A DNA stretch of 64,000 bases from Liolophura sinensis (taxonomy: Eukaryota; Mollusca; Polyplacophora; Chitonida; Chitonidae), in the NCBI RefSeq assembly GCF_032854445.1, contig NC_088295.1, positions 5,272,501 to 5,336,500 of the forward strand, given 5' to 3'. Shown in pieces: positions 12,640-25,900 of the stretch. Each line of letters begins with the position of its first letter. Positions within the stretch are counted from its first letter, which is position 1. Both the position numbers and the translations under genes were made by a program. Below the pieces are notes generated by a model, which was given only the letters and a program-made list of their open reading frames with translations, did not search any database and was not told the DNA's origin.

Positions 12640-12925
12640 CGTCCTAAGGCGTTGGCCAATATTGCTGGCTTAAGGTTGGATATCTGTATGCATGTTCTCT
12701 TTTATCGAATGTTGGAGGTATGCACATAGAGCATTCCAACAGTCTGTCCTAATGGAGGGGTGTTTGGTTGAAGCATTCTGAGAAAACTGTTATTCGTCTT
12801 ACATGACCCAAAAACTTCAAACCGCCGTTTAACGTAATGTTAAAATTGTTGTGGTGGGTTCTACTTTTTACCTCTACTAACTCAAGATAAATGCAGACGT
12901 CTATATCGATGAAAGGATGTTAAAA
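12640..12925. other. Left-arm unique block shared (inverted) with 62790-63175
   Basis: This non-coding block is the reverse complement of the block near 62800-63170. For example 'ggttggatatctgtatgcat' and 'cattccaacagtctgtccta' both recur there on the other strand. It marks the outermost detectable end of the inverted duplication on this side. No gene is seen. Confidence 0.7.
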
Positions 12926-12949
12926 TTGCTTAAAGGGTTTCCGGATGCA

Positions 12950-13680
12950 GGCAGTGTTTGATGCTGGTAAAGGAGCGCGAATTGCCAGTGGGATGGAGCC
13001 CAGCACCATTGAAACGTTCCACCGTTCGGTCTACACGCATTCCCCAACTGTTTGACGGTCAGGTGGTACATTGTCAGTGGTATGTAGCCTATCGCCTGCC
13101 AACTGTTAGTCCACATGTACCCCCGAATCGGTCGCCGGTGAGGTGATAGATTGTCCACGAGATGTAGTCCAGCAGCGCAGCAGCAGTCCATCGTTAGGTC
13201 TACAAGCATCCCCCAACTGATTGGTAGTGAGGTGGTAGAATGTCCATGAGATGTAGTTCAGCGCCGCACCAGCCGTCCATCGTTAAATCTACATGCATCC
13301 CCAAACCGGTTGGTGGTGAGGTGGTAGATTGTCGATGGGATGGAGCCCAGCAGCGCACCAGCAGTCCATCTTTAAATCTACATGCATCCCCCAACTGATT
13401 GGTAGTGAGGAGGTAGATTGCCGATGGGATGGAGCCCAGCACCGCACCAGCAGTCCATCGTTAGGTCTTCATCTCCCCCCCCCCCCCCCCCTCCAACTGA
13501 TTGGTGGTGAGGTGGTAGATTGCCGATGGGATGGAGCCCAGCAGCGCACCAGCAGTCTATCGTTAGGTCTTCATTCATCCTCAGTTGGAGGTGAGGAGGT
13601 AGATTGCCGATGGGATGGAGCCCAGCAGCCCACCAGCAGTCCACCGTTAGCTCTACAAGCATCCCTCAACTATAGTATGT
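12950..13680. repeat. ~88-bp minisatellite, family shared with 50.3 kb and 62.2 kb
   Basis: About eight diverged units of roughly 85-90 bp carry 'gattgccgatgggatggagc', 'ccagcagcgcaccagcagtc' and 'cccccaactgattggt'. A poly-C tract lies at about 13473-13491. Its reverse complement matches the 93-bp array at 50245-51785 and the remnants at 62185-62790, so all three are one minisatellite family. Confidence 0.85.
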
Positions 13681-13789
13681 TTCTTTTAACTTACATATTC
13701 CGCTAGATCTGTAAATTCACACGTACCCGCTAATAAAATTGCATTTCATTGGTGACGATGCTTGAGACAATTGAGCTAGCGAACCCCGT

Positions 13790-16745
13790 ACCCCACGTCT
13801 CAGTCATGACTTGGTCTGTACAGTAGACAGGTGTCATCCTCAGCTAATACTGTCGTCATGACTTTGTCTGTACAGTAGACAGGTGTCATCCTCAGCTAAT
13901 ACTGCCGCCATGACTTGGTCTGTATAGTAGACATGTGTCATGACTTGATCTGTATAGTAGACGGGTTTCATCCTCAGCTAATACTGCCGTCATGACTTGG
14001 TCTGTATAGTAGACAGGTGTCATCCTCAGCTAATACTGCCGTCATGACTTGATCTGTATAGTAGACGGGTGTCATCCTCAGCTAATACTGCCGCCATGAC
14101 TTGGTCGGTATAGTGAACAGGTGTCATCCTCAGGTAATACTGCCGTCATGTCTTGGTCCGTATAGTAGACGGGTGTCATCCTCAGCTAATACTGCCGTGA
14201 TACCTTGGTCTGTATAGTAGACGGGTGTCATCCTCAGCTAATACTGCCGCCATGACTTGGTCTGTATAGTGGACAGGTGTCATCCTCAGGTAATACTGCC
14301 GTCATGACTTGGTCTGTATAGTAGGACGGGTGTCATCCTCAGCTAATACTGCCGTCATGCCTTGGTCTGTATAGTAGACATGTGTCATCCTCAGCTAATA
14401 CATTTGTCACGACTTGATCTGTATGGTAGACGGGTGTTATACTCAGGTAATACTGCCATCATGCCTTGGTCTGTATAGTAGACATGTGTCATCTTCAGCT
14501 AATACATCTGTCATGCCTTGGTCTGTATAGTAGACAGTGTTATCCTCAGCTAATACTGCCGTCATGAATTCGTATTTACAGTAGACCGGTGTCATCCTCA
14601 GCTAATACTGCCGTCATGTCTTGGTCTGTATAGTAGACAGGTGTTATCCTCAGCTAATACTGCCGTCATGAATTGGTATTTACAGTAGACGGGTGTCATC
14701 CTCAGCTAATACTGCCGTGATACCTTGGTCTGTATAGTAGACTTGTGTTATCCTTAGCTAATACTGCTGTCATGACTTGGTCTGTATAGTAGACGGTTGT
14801 TATCCTCAGCTAATACTGCCGTCATGACTTGGTCTGTGTAGTAGACGTGTCACCCTCAACTAATACATCTGTCATGCCTTGGTCTGTATAGTAGACAGGT
14901 GTCATCCTCAGCTAATACATTTGTCATGACTTGATCTGTATGGTAGACGGGTGTCATACTCAGGTAATACTGCCGTCATGCCTTGGTCTGTATAGTAGAC
15001 ATGTGTCATCTTCAGCTAATACATCTATCATGTCTTGGTCTGTATAGTAGACAGTGTTATCCTCAGCTAATACTGCCGTCATGAATTGGTATTTACAGTA
15101 GACGGGTGTCATCTTCAGCTAATACTGCCGTGATACCTTGGTCTGTATAGTAGACGGGTGTCATCCTCAGCTAATACTGCCGTGATACCTTGGTCTGTAT
15201 AGTAAGACGGGTGTCATCCTCAGCTAATACTGCCGTGATACCTTGGTCTGTATAGTAGACGGGTGTAATCCTCAGCTAATACTGCCGTGATACCTTGGTC
15301 TGTTACAGTAGACGGGTGTTATCCTCAGCTAATACTGTCGTCATGACTTGGTCTGTATAGTAGACAGGTTTCATCCTCAGCTAATGCTGCCGCCATGCCT
15401 TGGTCTGTATGGTAGACAGGTGTCATCCTCAGCTAATACATTTGTCATGACTTGATCTGTATGGTAGACGGGTGTCATACTCAGGTAATACTGCCGTCAT
15501 GCCTTGGTCTGTATAGTAGACATGTGTCATCTTCAGCTAATACATCTGTCATGCCTTGGTCTGTATAGTACACAGTGTTATCCTCAGCTAATACTGCCGT
15601 CATGAATTGGTATTTACAGTAGACGGGTGTCATCCTCAGCTAATACTGCCGTGATACCTTGGTCTGTATGGTAGACGGGTGTCATCCTCAGCTAATACTG
15701 CCGTGATACCTTGGTCTGTATAGTAGACTTGTGTTATCCTTAGCTAATACTGCCGTCATGACTTGGTCTGTAAAGTAGACGGTTGTTATCCTCAGCTAAT
15801 ACTGCCGCCATGACTTGGTCTGTATAGTAGACGTGTCATCCTCATCTAATACTGTCGTCATGACTTGGTCTGTATAGTAGACAGGTGTCATCCTCAGCTA
15901 ATACTGCCGTCATGACTTGGTCTGTATGGTAGACGGGTGTCATCCTCACCTAATACTGCCGTCATCCCTTGGTCTGTATAGTGGACGGGTGTCATCCTCA
16001 CCTAATACTGCCATCACGACTTGGTCTGTATAGAAGACAGTGTCATCCTCAGCTAATACTGCCGTCATGACTTGGTCTGTATAGTAGACGGGTGTCATCC
16101 TCAGCTAATACTGTCGTCATGACTTGGTCTGTATGGTAGACGGGTGTCATCCTCATCTAATACTGTCGTCATGACTTCGTCTGTATAGTAGGCAGGTGTC
16201 ATCCTCAGCTAATACTGCCGTCACGCCTTGGTCTGCATGGTAGACAGGTGTCATCCTCAGCTAATACTGCCGTCATGACTTGGCCTGTATAGTGGACGGG
16301 TGTCATCCTCAGCTAATACTGCCGTCATGACTTGGTCTGTATAGTAGACGGGTGTCATCCTCAGGTCTGTATAGTAGACGGGTGTCATCCTCAGCTAATA
16401 TTGTCGTCATGACTTGGTCTGTATGGTAGACGGGTGTCATCCTCATCTAATACTGTCGTCATGACTTGGTCTGTATAGTAGGCAGGTGCCATCCTCAGCT
16501 AATACTGCCGTCACGCCTTGGTCTGTATGGTAGACAGGTGTCATCTTCAGCTAATACTGTCGTCATGACTTGGTCTGTATAGTAGACGGGTGTCATCCTC
16601 AGCTAATACATTTGTCATGACTTGGTCTGTATGGTAGACGGGTGTCATCCTCAGCTAATACTGCCGTCATGCCTTGGTCTGTATAGTGGACGGGTGTCAT
16701 CCTCACCTAATACTGCCATCATGACTTGGGCTGATGTACACTAGA
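13790..16745. repeat. 52-bp minisatellite, left arm only
   Basis: About 57 units of 52 bp are built on 'catgacttggtctgtatagt', 'agacaggtgtcatcctcag' and 'ctaatactgccgt'. Variants are grouped in higher-order blocks, such as units with 'aattggtatttacagtagac'. The array is bracketed by two copies of 'gagctagcgaaccccgtacc' (about 13783 and 16783). The right arm has a single copy of that flank near 60870 and no array. Confidence 0.92.
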
Positions 16746-16779
16746 CAAGCGCAAGCTGGATTTTCACTACGCTCTAGAC

Positions 16780-18245
16780 GTTTGAGCTAGCGAACCCCGT
16801 ACCATACTTCTCAGTAAGTGTTGGAAGAATTGTGTATTTGTTAGTTGCGTTGTATTACCTGATGATGTTTATGGTGGGGTCTAATACATATAGGCAAGTC
16901 AAGAATGTCTAGAAAATGTTTCACCTGCATGTGTGTCCGGAAGAAAGTGCTAATCCACTTGTTCATTTGATGCTTTTCACTATATAAAAGAAGTTACTTT
17001 AACCTCAAAACGAAAATAATCACATATTGTATGACAAATGTTTCATGTCAGCTTTAACACCTTTAAATAGAAGACAACGAACGTGGTTTTGAAGCCCAAC
17101 ACGACAAAGTTAATTTCTGATCAAAAGTCACCTTAACTCAAACATTACTAGGTATTTATGATGTATCTGTTTTAGCTTGCCTCCGTGTAAATTGGCGGAC
17201 GTTTCTTTTCATTAGTTGTTCTTTTGCGATACTGTTGTCTCGCTTAGTTATCCCGAATGACATGGGCCCAGTTGTTCAAAAGTGTATTAGCAGTCAATCC
17301 CGGAATTAACTTTAGTCTGGATTTAAGTACCAGTAGTTTTGTATAATGTCTGGGCTTAATTTGAACAATCGGCACCTGCGGTTCTACTGCTAAACTTAAT
17401 AACTACGTATCCTGTAGATCTCAAGAGGCTGGTCAGTGCCGAGCTTTGACACGAAGAAAACCCCCCATGTGGATAAATCGAGTTCCTTCTCAGTGATTCT
17501 ATACAATTGAATAGTGAGCATCACCTGAGTCGAGTGTACTGGAGGCTTGGTATGTTGGTGGCATGTTCTATATAACCCGTGATTTGTACAGACAATTGTG
17601 TTCATGTGCCAGAAATTGCTCTACATAGCTGTGGTTATAAAACAGCTTTTATTTCAATTGTTGCCGAGATAACCCGTATCCGTGATCAAGCCGTATACAT
17701 CCGATATGACTGATGGATCAATGCTGATAGGTCTATACAGGCTAAATGGCCCAAGCTCCGATAAAGTGTTGTCCATCTTATCACCGACGCCAACCGTATC
17801 TACAACAATATCAGGAATGTAGACTTCGGTTCGGACGAAGGCGACTAGGCCTAAATCTAAAGCAGATAAACGTTAACTAGGTAACTGTAGTACCGGTACA
17901 CTTATCACAAGTTTCTTTGTGTTTTTCTATCCAACTGCTCCCTTCTGTTTCCTGATCCATTTCGCGCCCGTAGAATATATTACAGTGCTATAGGTCCCTT
18001 CCGGAACTGATCTCATACCATTGCATACCACTTGACAACATGCGTTAGTAAATTGACCATAAATACCTAGCTTTACTACAAAAATATTATGGGCTTAAAC
18101 ATGCGTTCCCACATCGCCTCTACGGTAAGGATACCATCTGTATAATTGTTTTGCAAAAAACAACTCTGGCCGTTTTTCACACCAAAAACACAGAGATCAA
18201 AGCCCTCTGTAGCCTGTTACCAGGTTGTCAACCTGGTTATTCTCA
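16780..18245. other. Left-arm spacer, inverted homologue of about 58.85-60.87 kb
   Basis: Non-coding sequence. Matches on the opposite strand of the right arm include 'aggcaagtcaag' with 'agaaaatgtt' near 60700, 'gggcccagttgttcaaaagt' near 60340 and the stretch around 17450-17600 near 59850-60040. A perfect hairpin 'accaggttgtcaacctggt' lies at about 18220. No supported gene is present. A short open frame at 17396-17605 has a weak counterpart in the right arm but shows no coding constraint. Confidence 0.6.
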
Positions 18246-19400
18246 AGGTAGGTGAAACTCATCAATACTTACATTTCAGCCATATACCAGACTGTGAGAT
18301 GAGTTATGGTGATGTGATCTATTGTTACATTTCAGCCACATACCAGACTGTGAAATGAGTTATGGTGATGTGATTTATTGTTACATTTCAGCCATATAAC
18401 AGACTGTGAGATGATTTATGGTGATGTGATCTATTGTTACATTTCAGCCATATAACAGACTGTGAGATGATTTATGGTGATGTGATCTATTGTTACATTT
18501 CAGTCATGTATCAGATTGTGAGATGAGATATGGTGATGTGATCTATTGTTACATTTCAGTCATATAACAGACTGTGAGATGATTTATGGTGATGTGATCT
18601 ATTGTTACATTTCAGTCATATAACAGACTGTGAGATGAGGTATGGTGATGTGATCTATTGTTACATTTCAGCCATATAACAGACTGTGAGATGATTTATG
18701 GTGATGTGATCTATTGTTACATTTCAGCCATATACCAGACTGTGAGATGAGGTATGGTGATGTGATCTATTGTTACATTTCAGCCATATACCAGACTGTG
18801 AGATGATTTATGGTGATGTGATCTATTGTTACATTTCAGCCATATACCAGACTGTGAAATGAGTTATGGTGATGTGATCTATTGTTACATTTCAGTCATA
18901 TAACAGACTGTGAGATGAGGTATGGTGATGTGATCTATTGTAACATTTCAGTCATATACCAGACTGTGAGATGAGGTATGGTGATGTGATCTATTGTTAC
19001 ATTTCAGTCATATACCAGACTGTGAAATGAGTTATGGTGATGTGATCTATTGTTACATTTCAGTCATATAACAGACTGTGAGATGAGGTAGGGTGATATG
19101 ATCTATTGTTACATTTCAGTCATATAACAGACTGTGAGATGAGGTATGGTGATGTGATCTATTGTTACATTTCAGTCATATAACAGACTGTGAGATGAGT
19201 TATGGTGATGTGATCTATTGTTACATTTCAGCCAGATACCAGACTGTGAGATGAGGTATGGTGATGTGATCTATTGTTACATTTCAGTCATATAACGGAC
19301 TGTGAGCTGAGGTATGGTGATGTGATCTATTGTTACATTTCAGCCAGATACCAGATTGAGAACCAAGATATGTTGGAAGTTATCAAAAGTTACATTTAAG
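18245..19400 (+). repeat. 56-bp minisatellite, left arm
   Basis: About 20 units of 56 bp read 'ttgttacatttcagccatat', 'accagactgtgagatga' and 'tttatggtgatgtgatctat'. Each unit holds a 3' splice site-like stretch (TTACATTTCAG). Units decay after about 19330. The inverted counterpart is at 56450-58800. The array lies between the convergent 3' ends of genes A and B. Confidence 0.92.
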
Positions 19401-19549
19401 TCATATGCCAAACTGTGAAGCAAGATATGGTAAAGTTATCAATTCCGGTAGTTACATTTTATACATTCACCACACTGAAAACAAATATGTATTGAATTTA
19501 TGAATAGTTACATTTCATCCATTTACCAGATTGTGAACCAAGGTATAGT

Positions 19550-21775
19550 GATAGAAACTCAATTGGTTGATTGAGTGCAGTTTGTACAATCCAAAGTGCA
19601 GAGCATCTTCACGGGCACTGTACTCGTCACGGTGCGTGCCAACGGTTTGCCGCCAAATCCTACCAATGAACAGCCTGCTGATATAATTCTATTTGTTGGC
19701 CACCAGGTTGATTCAGTTAGAAGTGAACTTCCAACTGGTTAATTGTGCTGAAGCTTTATTCCAAGCAGACTCTGAAACAGTAGAGGGAGAAACTTCGACA
19801 ACTGGGTTTCAACATCCCACACTCGGGATTTAACAAAACCCAGTTGGTGGCTTCATTTAAAGCAAAGCGAGGAGGCTCGACTTGCTCGCCCGCCCAGCAG
19901 ACGCCCGCCCAGCACACGCCCGTCGTCGAAATGAGGGCAGCGGAGTCCAACAACAGTGCATGCACCGAAAGTTTGGATGCAGCGAATCCTGATTGCGGCG
20001 TGATCCTGAGTCATTCCCGAGTACCACGGCGCCATAGAGCACCCCTGGCTCGGATAACCCCACGCACCAGTGAGAGTGGTTTTGAGCACATCAAAAGAGA
20101 GAGGTTCATGTTGCGGAGTTACGAGAGTTGTGGAGCTCTATTTACCAGAGCGCCGGTGCAAATGCGTACAGGGCCCCTGTGAATGGTACATATGTTTTCA
20201 TGCCACTGTTTGCTGGAGTGGGAGCGACAGAGAGAGTGCATAACGTAGAATTGGCATATGCAAGTATTTAGTGCCCTGAACCGATGACTCCGTGGCGTTC
20301 CATCCATAGGACAGTACAATTGGCTTCAATCATTTCCAATCCAGCCAGACAACTGGTAAGCTCATGGACTACCATGGTGCTCCTTCGTACACAGGAAAGA
20401 ACTCTGTACAAGGCGAAGACATTCACCTGGCCTCACTTCTTGTGTCCGAACTTGGCCAATGTCGCGTAATTGTAACTAGCAACGGTGAGTCTTTTCAGAT
20501 GAAAACTGACGCTAGACTACAACGTGACTTGTCATAAGGAAAATTTATTCAGGCGTTCACAGTCTACAAAAGTACTATGTCTGAGGCTTATCCATTCAGA
20601 GTGAACGAACAAGATTTGTATTCACGTGATGTTATCGAAATGGCCACGAAGTTTGGCGGTACTACTTTTTTACGAGTATCATATGGCATTTTTAGCTAAA
20701 GTTGCCTCGCTGCTAGGTTGTTGTAATATTAAGGTTGAATGGTCAGCTAGAGACAACAAGTTGTTCACAACATTATTTGATGGTTTGAAAGTAAATGCAT
20801 GCGATATGTGTAAACAGATGTCCAACGCAACCCATTTTTATCGGCGATAAGCACCACAGGGAAGAATATGGTTCCAGGCGGTAAAAATTTGCAATGATTT
20901 AAACGAAAGGGGTTGCACTAGGCCAGGCTGTGAGTTAGCCCATGTTAGGTAAAGTGTCCTACAATGAAGCACAATGCAACAGGCAAAACTACAGAGAACT
21001 TTAAGTCAAACTCAAGAAGAAGGTGATAATGAGTTTCCATGATAGCTACAACACCAACAAACGTAGCGCGTTTAGAGGGAGATCTTACTGACTATCCCGA
21101 TCGAGAATTAGTAAAGTATCTCATAACCCAAATAAGATGTGGCTTTGACACTGGCGTCAATAACACATGCACCCACGAAGTCTTCTGAGCGTAAGAACTT
21201 GCAATCTACCAGGCAAGATCAAGAGTCAGCCTCACAGTTAATGAAAGAAGTAAAGAAAGGTTATTTAATGGGACCGTACTTAATATACAGCACTACTTTC
21301 TACATATACGCTTATTCTTTATACCTTATATTGATACCTTATAAGTAAGTATCCAAATTCTCTTTATTTAATTATTCCAATTGTGAAAATAATGCTTCCA
21401 TTCTATCACTTCAAATCAAAGCATATATATTTAGACCACTTGTTTGTCAGTTAGCCTGCACCACCGTGAACTTGTCTTTGTCGCGATCTGAGAGCCCCCT
21501 TTACATCTGCTTTACATCTGCTTTATCAGCGCTCCGTCTTCTTCGGAAAACTGTCAGCTCAGCAGAGCCCCGTCCTCCACCAGAACACTTGTCTGTCCCG
21601 ATATAGTCTGTACAACGATATAGCACCCTGTTGTATTTGCTGTACATTAAATGTGCTGTATATACACTCCAGCTATAACCATCAGCTGGATGACGCGTGT
21701 TTGTGGAACAACCCTTTATGCCAAATAAATCATTAAAAATTTATTCCTACAGTTTGTTGTCTTTGGAATGGATAA
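19550..21775 (+). mobile_element. ~2.2-kb left-arm insertion with degraded DIRS-like retroelement
   Basis: The right arm is continuous across the equivalent point (about 56390-56470), so this block is an insertion or was lost on the right. At about 20590-20850 broken frames read like the gag-like region of YR (DIRS-type) retrotransposons, with NIKVEWSARDNKLFTTLF and NACDMC. At about 20895-20960 a C-x7-C-x4-C-x3-H zinc finger (CNDLNERGC...CELAH) follows, as expected. At 21080-21155 comes the pre-RT stretch LTDYPDRELVKYL. Stops and frameshifts make it non-functional. No RT core or recombinase is seen. 19740-20480 is GC-rich, contains the inverted repeat aactgggttt/aaacccagtt, and has no recognisable product. 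Confidence 0.55.
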
Positions 21776-22917
21776 AAGTTATCCATAGTCAGTCAGTCAG
21801 CCAGCCATATGCAAGTGTGGTGAATATAACCAATGTCTATGGTAGCAGCTAGCAATACACAACTCGAATACGATATGTAAACAACACATTAATAAATAAC
21901 AATACATTAACATTTTTGAGGAGTAATCAATTTATTCAACCAAAAATTAACAAATTCATACAGAGTATTTATAGTTTTATCCCCTTAAACCAGTTGTGAG
22001 ACAACGAGTACATCTGACAGCCTTGTCACAGAACAATATCTGCGGTTGAGTTTTGTGACACTGTCACAAGAGTCCACCATGTCACGTTATACCAGAGATA
22101 AAACAGTACGGCTATCTGACCTTTGATTATGCAGGACAGTCTTGATACAAAGTGTACATTGTTGCCTTGTATCTTATCACAAAACCAGATCACCCAAACT
22201 GGCCAAAAGGCACAATTAAAATTCAGGTATTATTTCATTACTATATTTCAAAATACATGTAAATAGATGTAAATATTCTTTGTGTGACAAACAATCATGT
22301 TTACAAAAATAAAAAATTGTCACTGATCAGCATGGCCATACTGCGCATTACACAGAATTGTGGTAAAAATTTACATGTAGGAAATTACACCGTAGCCAGT
22401 CAATACACGATTTATGATATAAAATCATTTATTATACTCATCAGTTCCGTAAATAATACATCTCCATAAATCTATCTACAGTAACATGGTGTGATTGTAC
22501 ACGGAGAGATGATTCATGATGACTGAATTCAGAACAATACCCTGCAAACATCATAACACTACCTACACATGTAGTACAGAATTTGAGCACAGAACTTCAT
22601 TTTAAGCTTTTCATTGCTTTCTTTTTTCACTGGAACATGGCTATAAAAAGTTTGTACACCTTTGTTAATTTCACTATCTAAGTTACCAAATAGTTGTAAG
22701 TTGTAAGAGTACATATAAGTATCTTTCAGTCCAGACCAGTTTTAGTACATGCAGATAAAAAGTTCTTCCATTGCATTTTCATCTTCAGCCCATACCGTCA
22801 GCCAGCCAGTTATCCACCTGAACTAGGGGACAGGTGAAATGGAAATTTACTACTTGAACTACTTCTCTTTTCAACACTTTTAACATATCCTGGATATGCT
22901 GCTCAAACAAAAAGACC
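21776..22917 (-). other. 3' flank / probable 3' UTR of fucosidase B
   Basis: This is sequence downstream of the gene B stop. On the minus strand an AATAAA is present at 22428-22433, about 490 nt after the stop. It could serve as a poly(A) signal; others lie near 21930. The block is duplicated, inverted, at 55334-56390 with high identity, including a 61-codon frame (22284-22469) that differs at only two residues. That similarity reflects recent duplication, not proven coding. Confidence 0.6.
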
Positions 22918-25900
22918 TCAAAAAATTCCATTTTCACATTTACGGCCCTCATCCTGCTTCAGTCCCTCAAGTTTGAAGACCCATGCCCACTGACATGGCA
23001 TCTGGTCTATGGAAATTGCTGGTATAGTGATGTGAATACCACGGGGGTTTGCTGCGGTCCAGGAGAATGTACCAGTGTAGCCCAGCAGGGAGACGGTGGT
23101 AGAGGAGGTGCTGTTTGGGGCATCCAGGTAGAGACTACCTCCCTTAGGCCAGGAGAGGACAGTGGCATACACAGCTGTGTTGTCACCTTTACCTGACGTG
23201 TACCTGTTGCGAACACAAATGGGGACTGTCAACTACACACATTCTGGGCTACTGTGAAGTACACTCATGGGGGCTGTGAACTGATGAGCTACACATATGG
23301 GAACTGTGAACTGTTGACCTACATATATGGGAACTGTGAACTGTTGAACTACACGAGGACTGTAAACTGGTGATCTGAACTAGTGACCTACACACATGGG
23401 GACTGTGAACTAATGACCTACACATGTGGGGACTGTGAGCCGGTGAAGTTCACACGTGGAGACTGTAAACTAGTGACCTACACTAGTGGGGACTGTGAAC
23501 TGTTGACCTACACACATGGGGACTGTGAACTAGTGACCTACACACATGGGGACCGTGACTGTTGAACTACACAAATGGAACTGTGAACTGTTAAACTACA
23601 AGAGGACTATGAACTGGTGAACTACACACATGGGATCTGAACTAGTGACCTACATACATGGGGACTCTGAACTAGTGACCTACATGCATGGGGATCGTGA
23701 ACTGGTGACCTACACACATGGGGACTGTGAACTACGCACACTGGGACTGTGAACTGTTGACCTACACACATGGGGACTGTGAACTGTTGACCTACACACA
23801 TGGGGACTGTGAACTAGTGACCTACACACCTGGGGAATGTGAACTAGTGACCAACACACATGGGAACTGTGAAATGTTGACCTACACACATTCGGACTGT
23901 AAACTAGTGAACTATACATATGAGGACTTTGAATTAATGACCTATACACATGGGGAATTTGAACCAGTGACCTACACAAATGGGGACTGAACTAGTGACC
24001 TAGACACATGGGAACTGTGAACTACACACATGGGGACTGTGAACTGACAACCTACATACACGGGCACTATGAAATGGTGACTTACACACATGGGGCTATG
24101 AACTGGTGACTTACACACATGGGGATTGTGAACTGGTAAACTACACACTTGGGGACTGTGAACTGGCCAACTACACACATGGGGACTGAACTGGCAACCT
24201 ACACACACGGGGACCATGAACTGGTGACTTACACACATGGGGACTATGAACTGGTGTACCACACATATAGCTACCATGAACCAGTTAAGGTGCGTGTGAA
24301 TGATCATTTGCCTCTTCTACGATTATAAGTACCACAGACTTTTTATAAAACATTTTTGTTCATGAATATTTGCTACATGTAGTTCAATTGTGGGATAGAA
24401 CTAACAACAAGACAAAATCCTGGACAGCACAACAGGTCTCGACATAAGAGGCGATCGAACCCACCAATCGCCTGTCGATCTTCAACACGTAAATTCAGGG
24501 GAACGAATTTTTCAATCAACATGTAAACTCCAGGGGAATAATAATTTCACATGTTGGCAAGTACAATGTGCTTTCTGTAGGTCGCAAACAGCTAAATTTA
24601 TTTTATTTACAGGAAAATCCAAACAAACTTCTTGCTGGTTTAAATAGAAAAAGAACTGATCAACGATGTCAGTAAAATGAGTGAGTGAGTGAGTGCTTGG
24701 GGTTTAACGTCGTACTCAACAATTTTTCAGTCATATGACGACGAAGGAATCATTAGGGTGCATGTACGTGTAATGTGCCTCCTTGTTGCAGGACGGATTT
24801 CCACCGCTCTTTTATTTAGTGCTGCTTCACTGAGACGACTTACCGAAGGCAAGTAAGCTGCCCCGCCCGAGCCATTATACTGATACGGGTCAACCAGTCG
24901 TTGCACTATCCCCTTCATGCTGAACGCCAAGCGAGGAAGTTACAACTTCCTCTTTTAAAGTCTTAGGTGTGACTTGATCTAGGATTGATCCTGGATCTAC
25001 CGATCCCGAAGCGAACGCTCTACCAACTGTGCTATCCGGGCCGGTCCAGTAAAATGAAAATGGCTGCTTGCATTGGTCAGCGTAGGCTACTTATATTTAC
25101 CGTGACCTGTGATTGGATCAGCCAAAATTGCATGACCGATGAAATTTCGGCTGTTTCGGCTCATAATCCCAAATAATTGTTCACACGTCTGAGGAGTTCA
25201 TGGAGCCAGAATATCGACTTTAATTTAATGATTAATATTTTAACTGACACTATTACCACAATAAAATCAATCAAACAATTATATTATTAAAATCAATACA
25301 TATATATTACAATTCTCTGCATGATTTTTTTTCAAACACGATCAAACCTGATTCTTAAAATAAAGAAAACATACACCTTGTACCTTAGGGTCCATTATCT
25401 TTACCCGGCAGCGTGGATATATGTACCATGAAATACAACCACCGTTACAAGACAATTTCTACAATCAGAATGTAAAGCTAATCCGTGGATTTGAGGTTCC
25501 CACACACCTTTCTAGAGGGTGATGTCCCCTCGGAACAGAGAAGAGTTGTCAACAAGAGCACACAATGCAGTATTGGGTGAACTATGTAAGCTACCAGGTG
25601 AGCAATTGAGGGGAATGTTCAATGCCCGTGACCTCTCTAGGGGTGATCAGAATTTTGATCTCCTGGATTTTGGGTCAGGAGAGCGATTTTCCAAACCGCT
25701 CATTCATCCTGATGTCGAGGCCTGTACAACAAGAGGATTTAGAACTTACCAGACCCCAGGTGTGACTGTGTCATTCTGGAATGCCCAGGGTTTTGTCTTG
25801 TATATGGCCTCCCCGTTCACCCCTAGCCACTGGCCAGTCTGGCGAAGTCTCTCTTCAAAGATAGGGTTAATTCTCCCCGCAGCTGTGGGTCCCACGTTCA

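Noticed and set aside
13790-16745. CRISPR-like array
   Set aside because: Units are contiguous with no unique spacers and no cas genes, in a eukaryotic context. It is a minisatellite.
17396-17605. Short frame with a similar frame at 59854-60048 (shared STWG...FVSK..GT.QPL)
   Set aside because: It lies in homologous arms. Differences are mostly amino-acid changing, the middle part is shifted between copies, and one copy lacks an ATG. Taken as decayed shared DNA.
19844-20182. 112-codon GC-rich frame
   Set aside because: No recognisable domain, open frames on both strands, and it lies in a left-arm-only insertion with retroelement debris. Kept only as an unassigned part of that block.
22284-22469. 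61-codon frame repeated at 55769-55954 with two changes
   Set aside because: Explained by the recent inverted duplication of the gene B 3' flank. The two copies are too similar to test constraint, and no domain or gene context supports coding.
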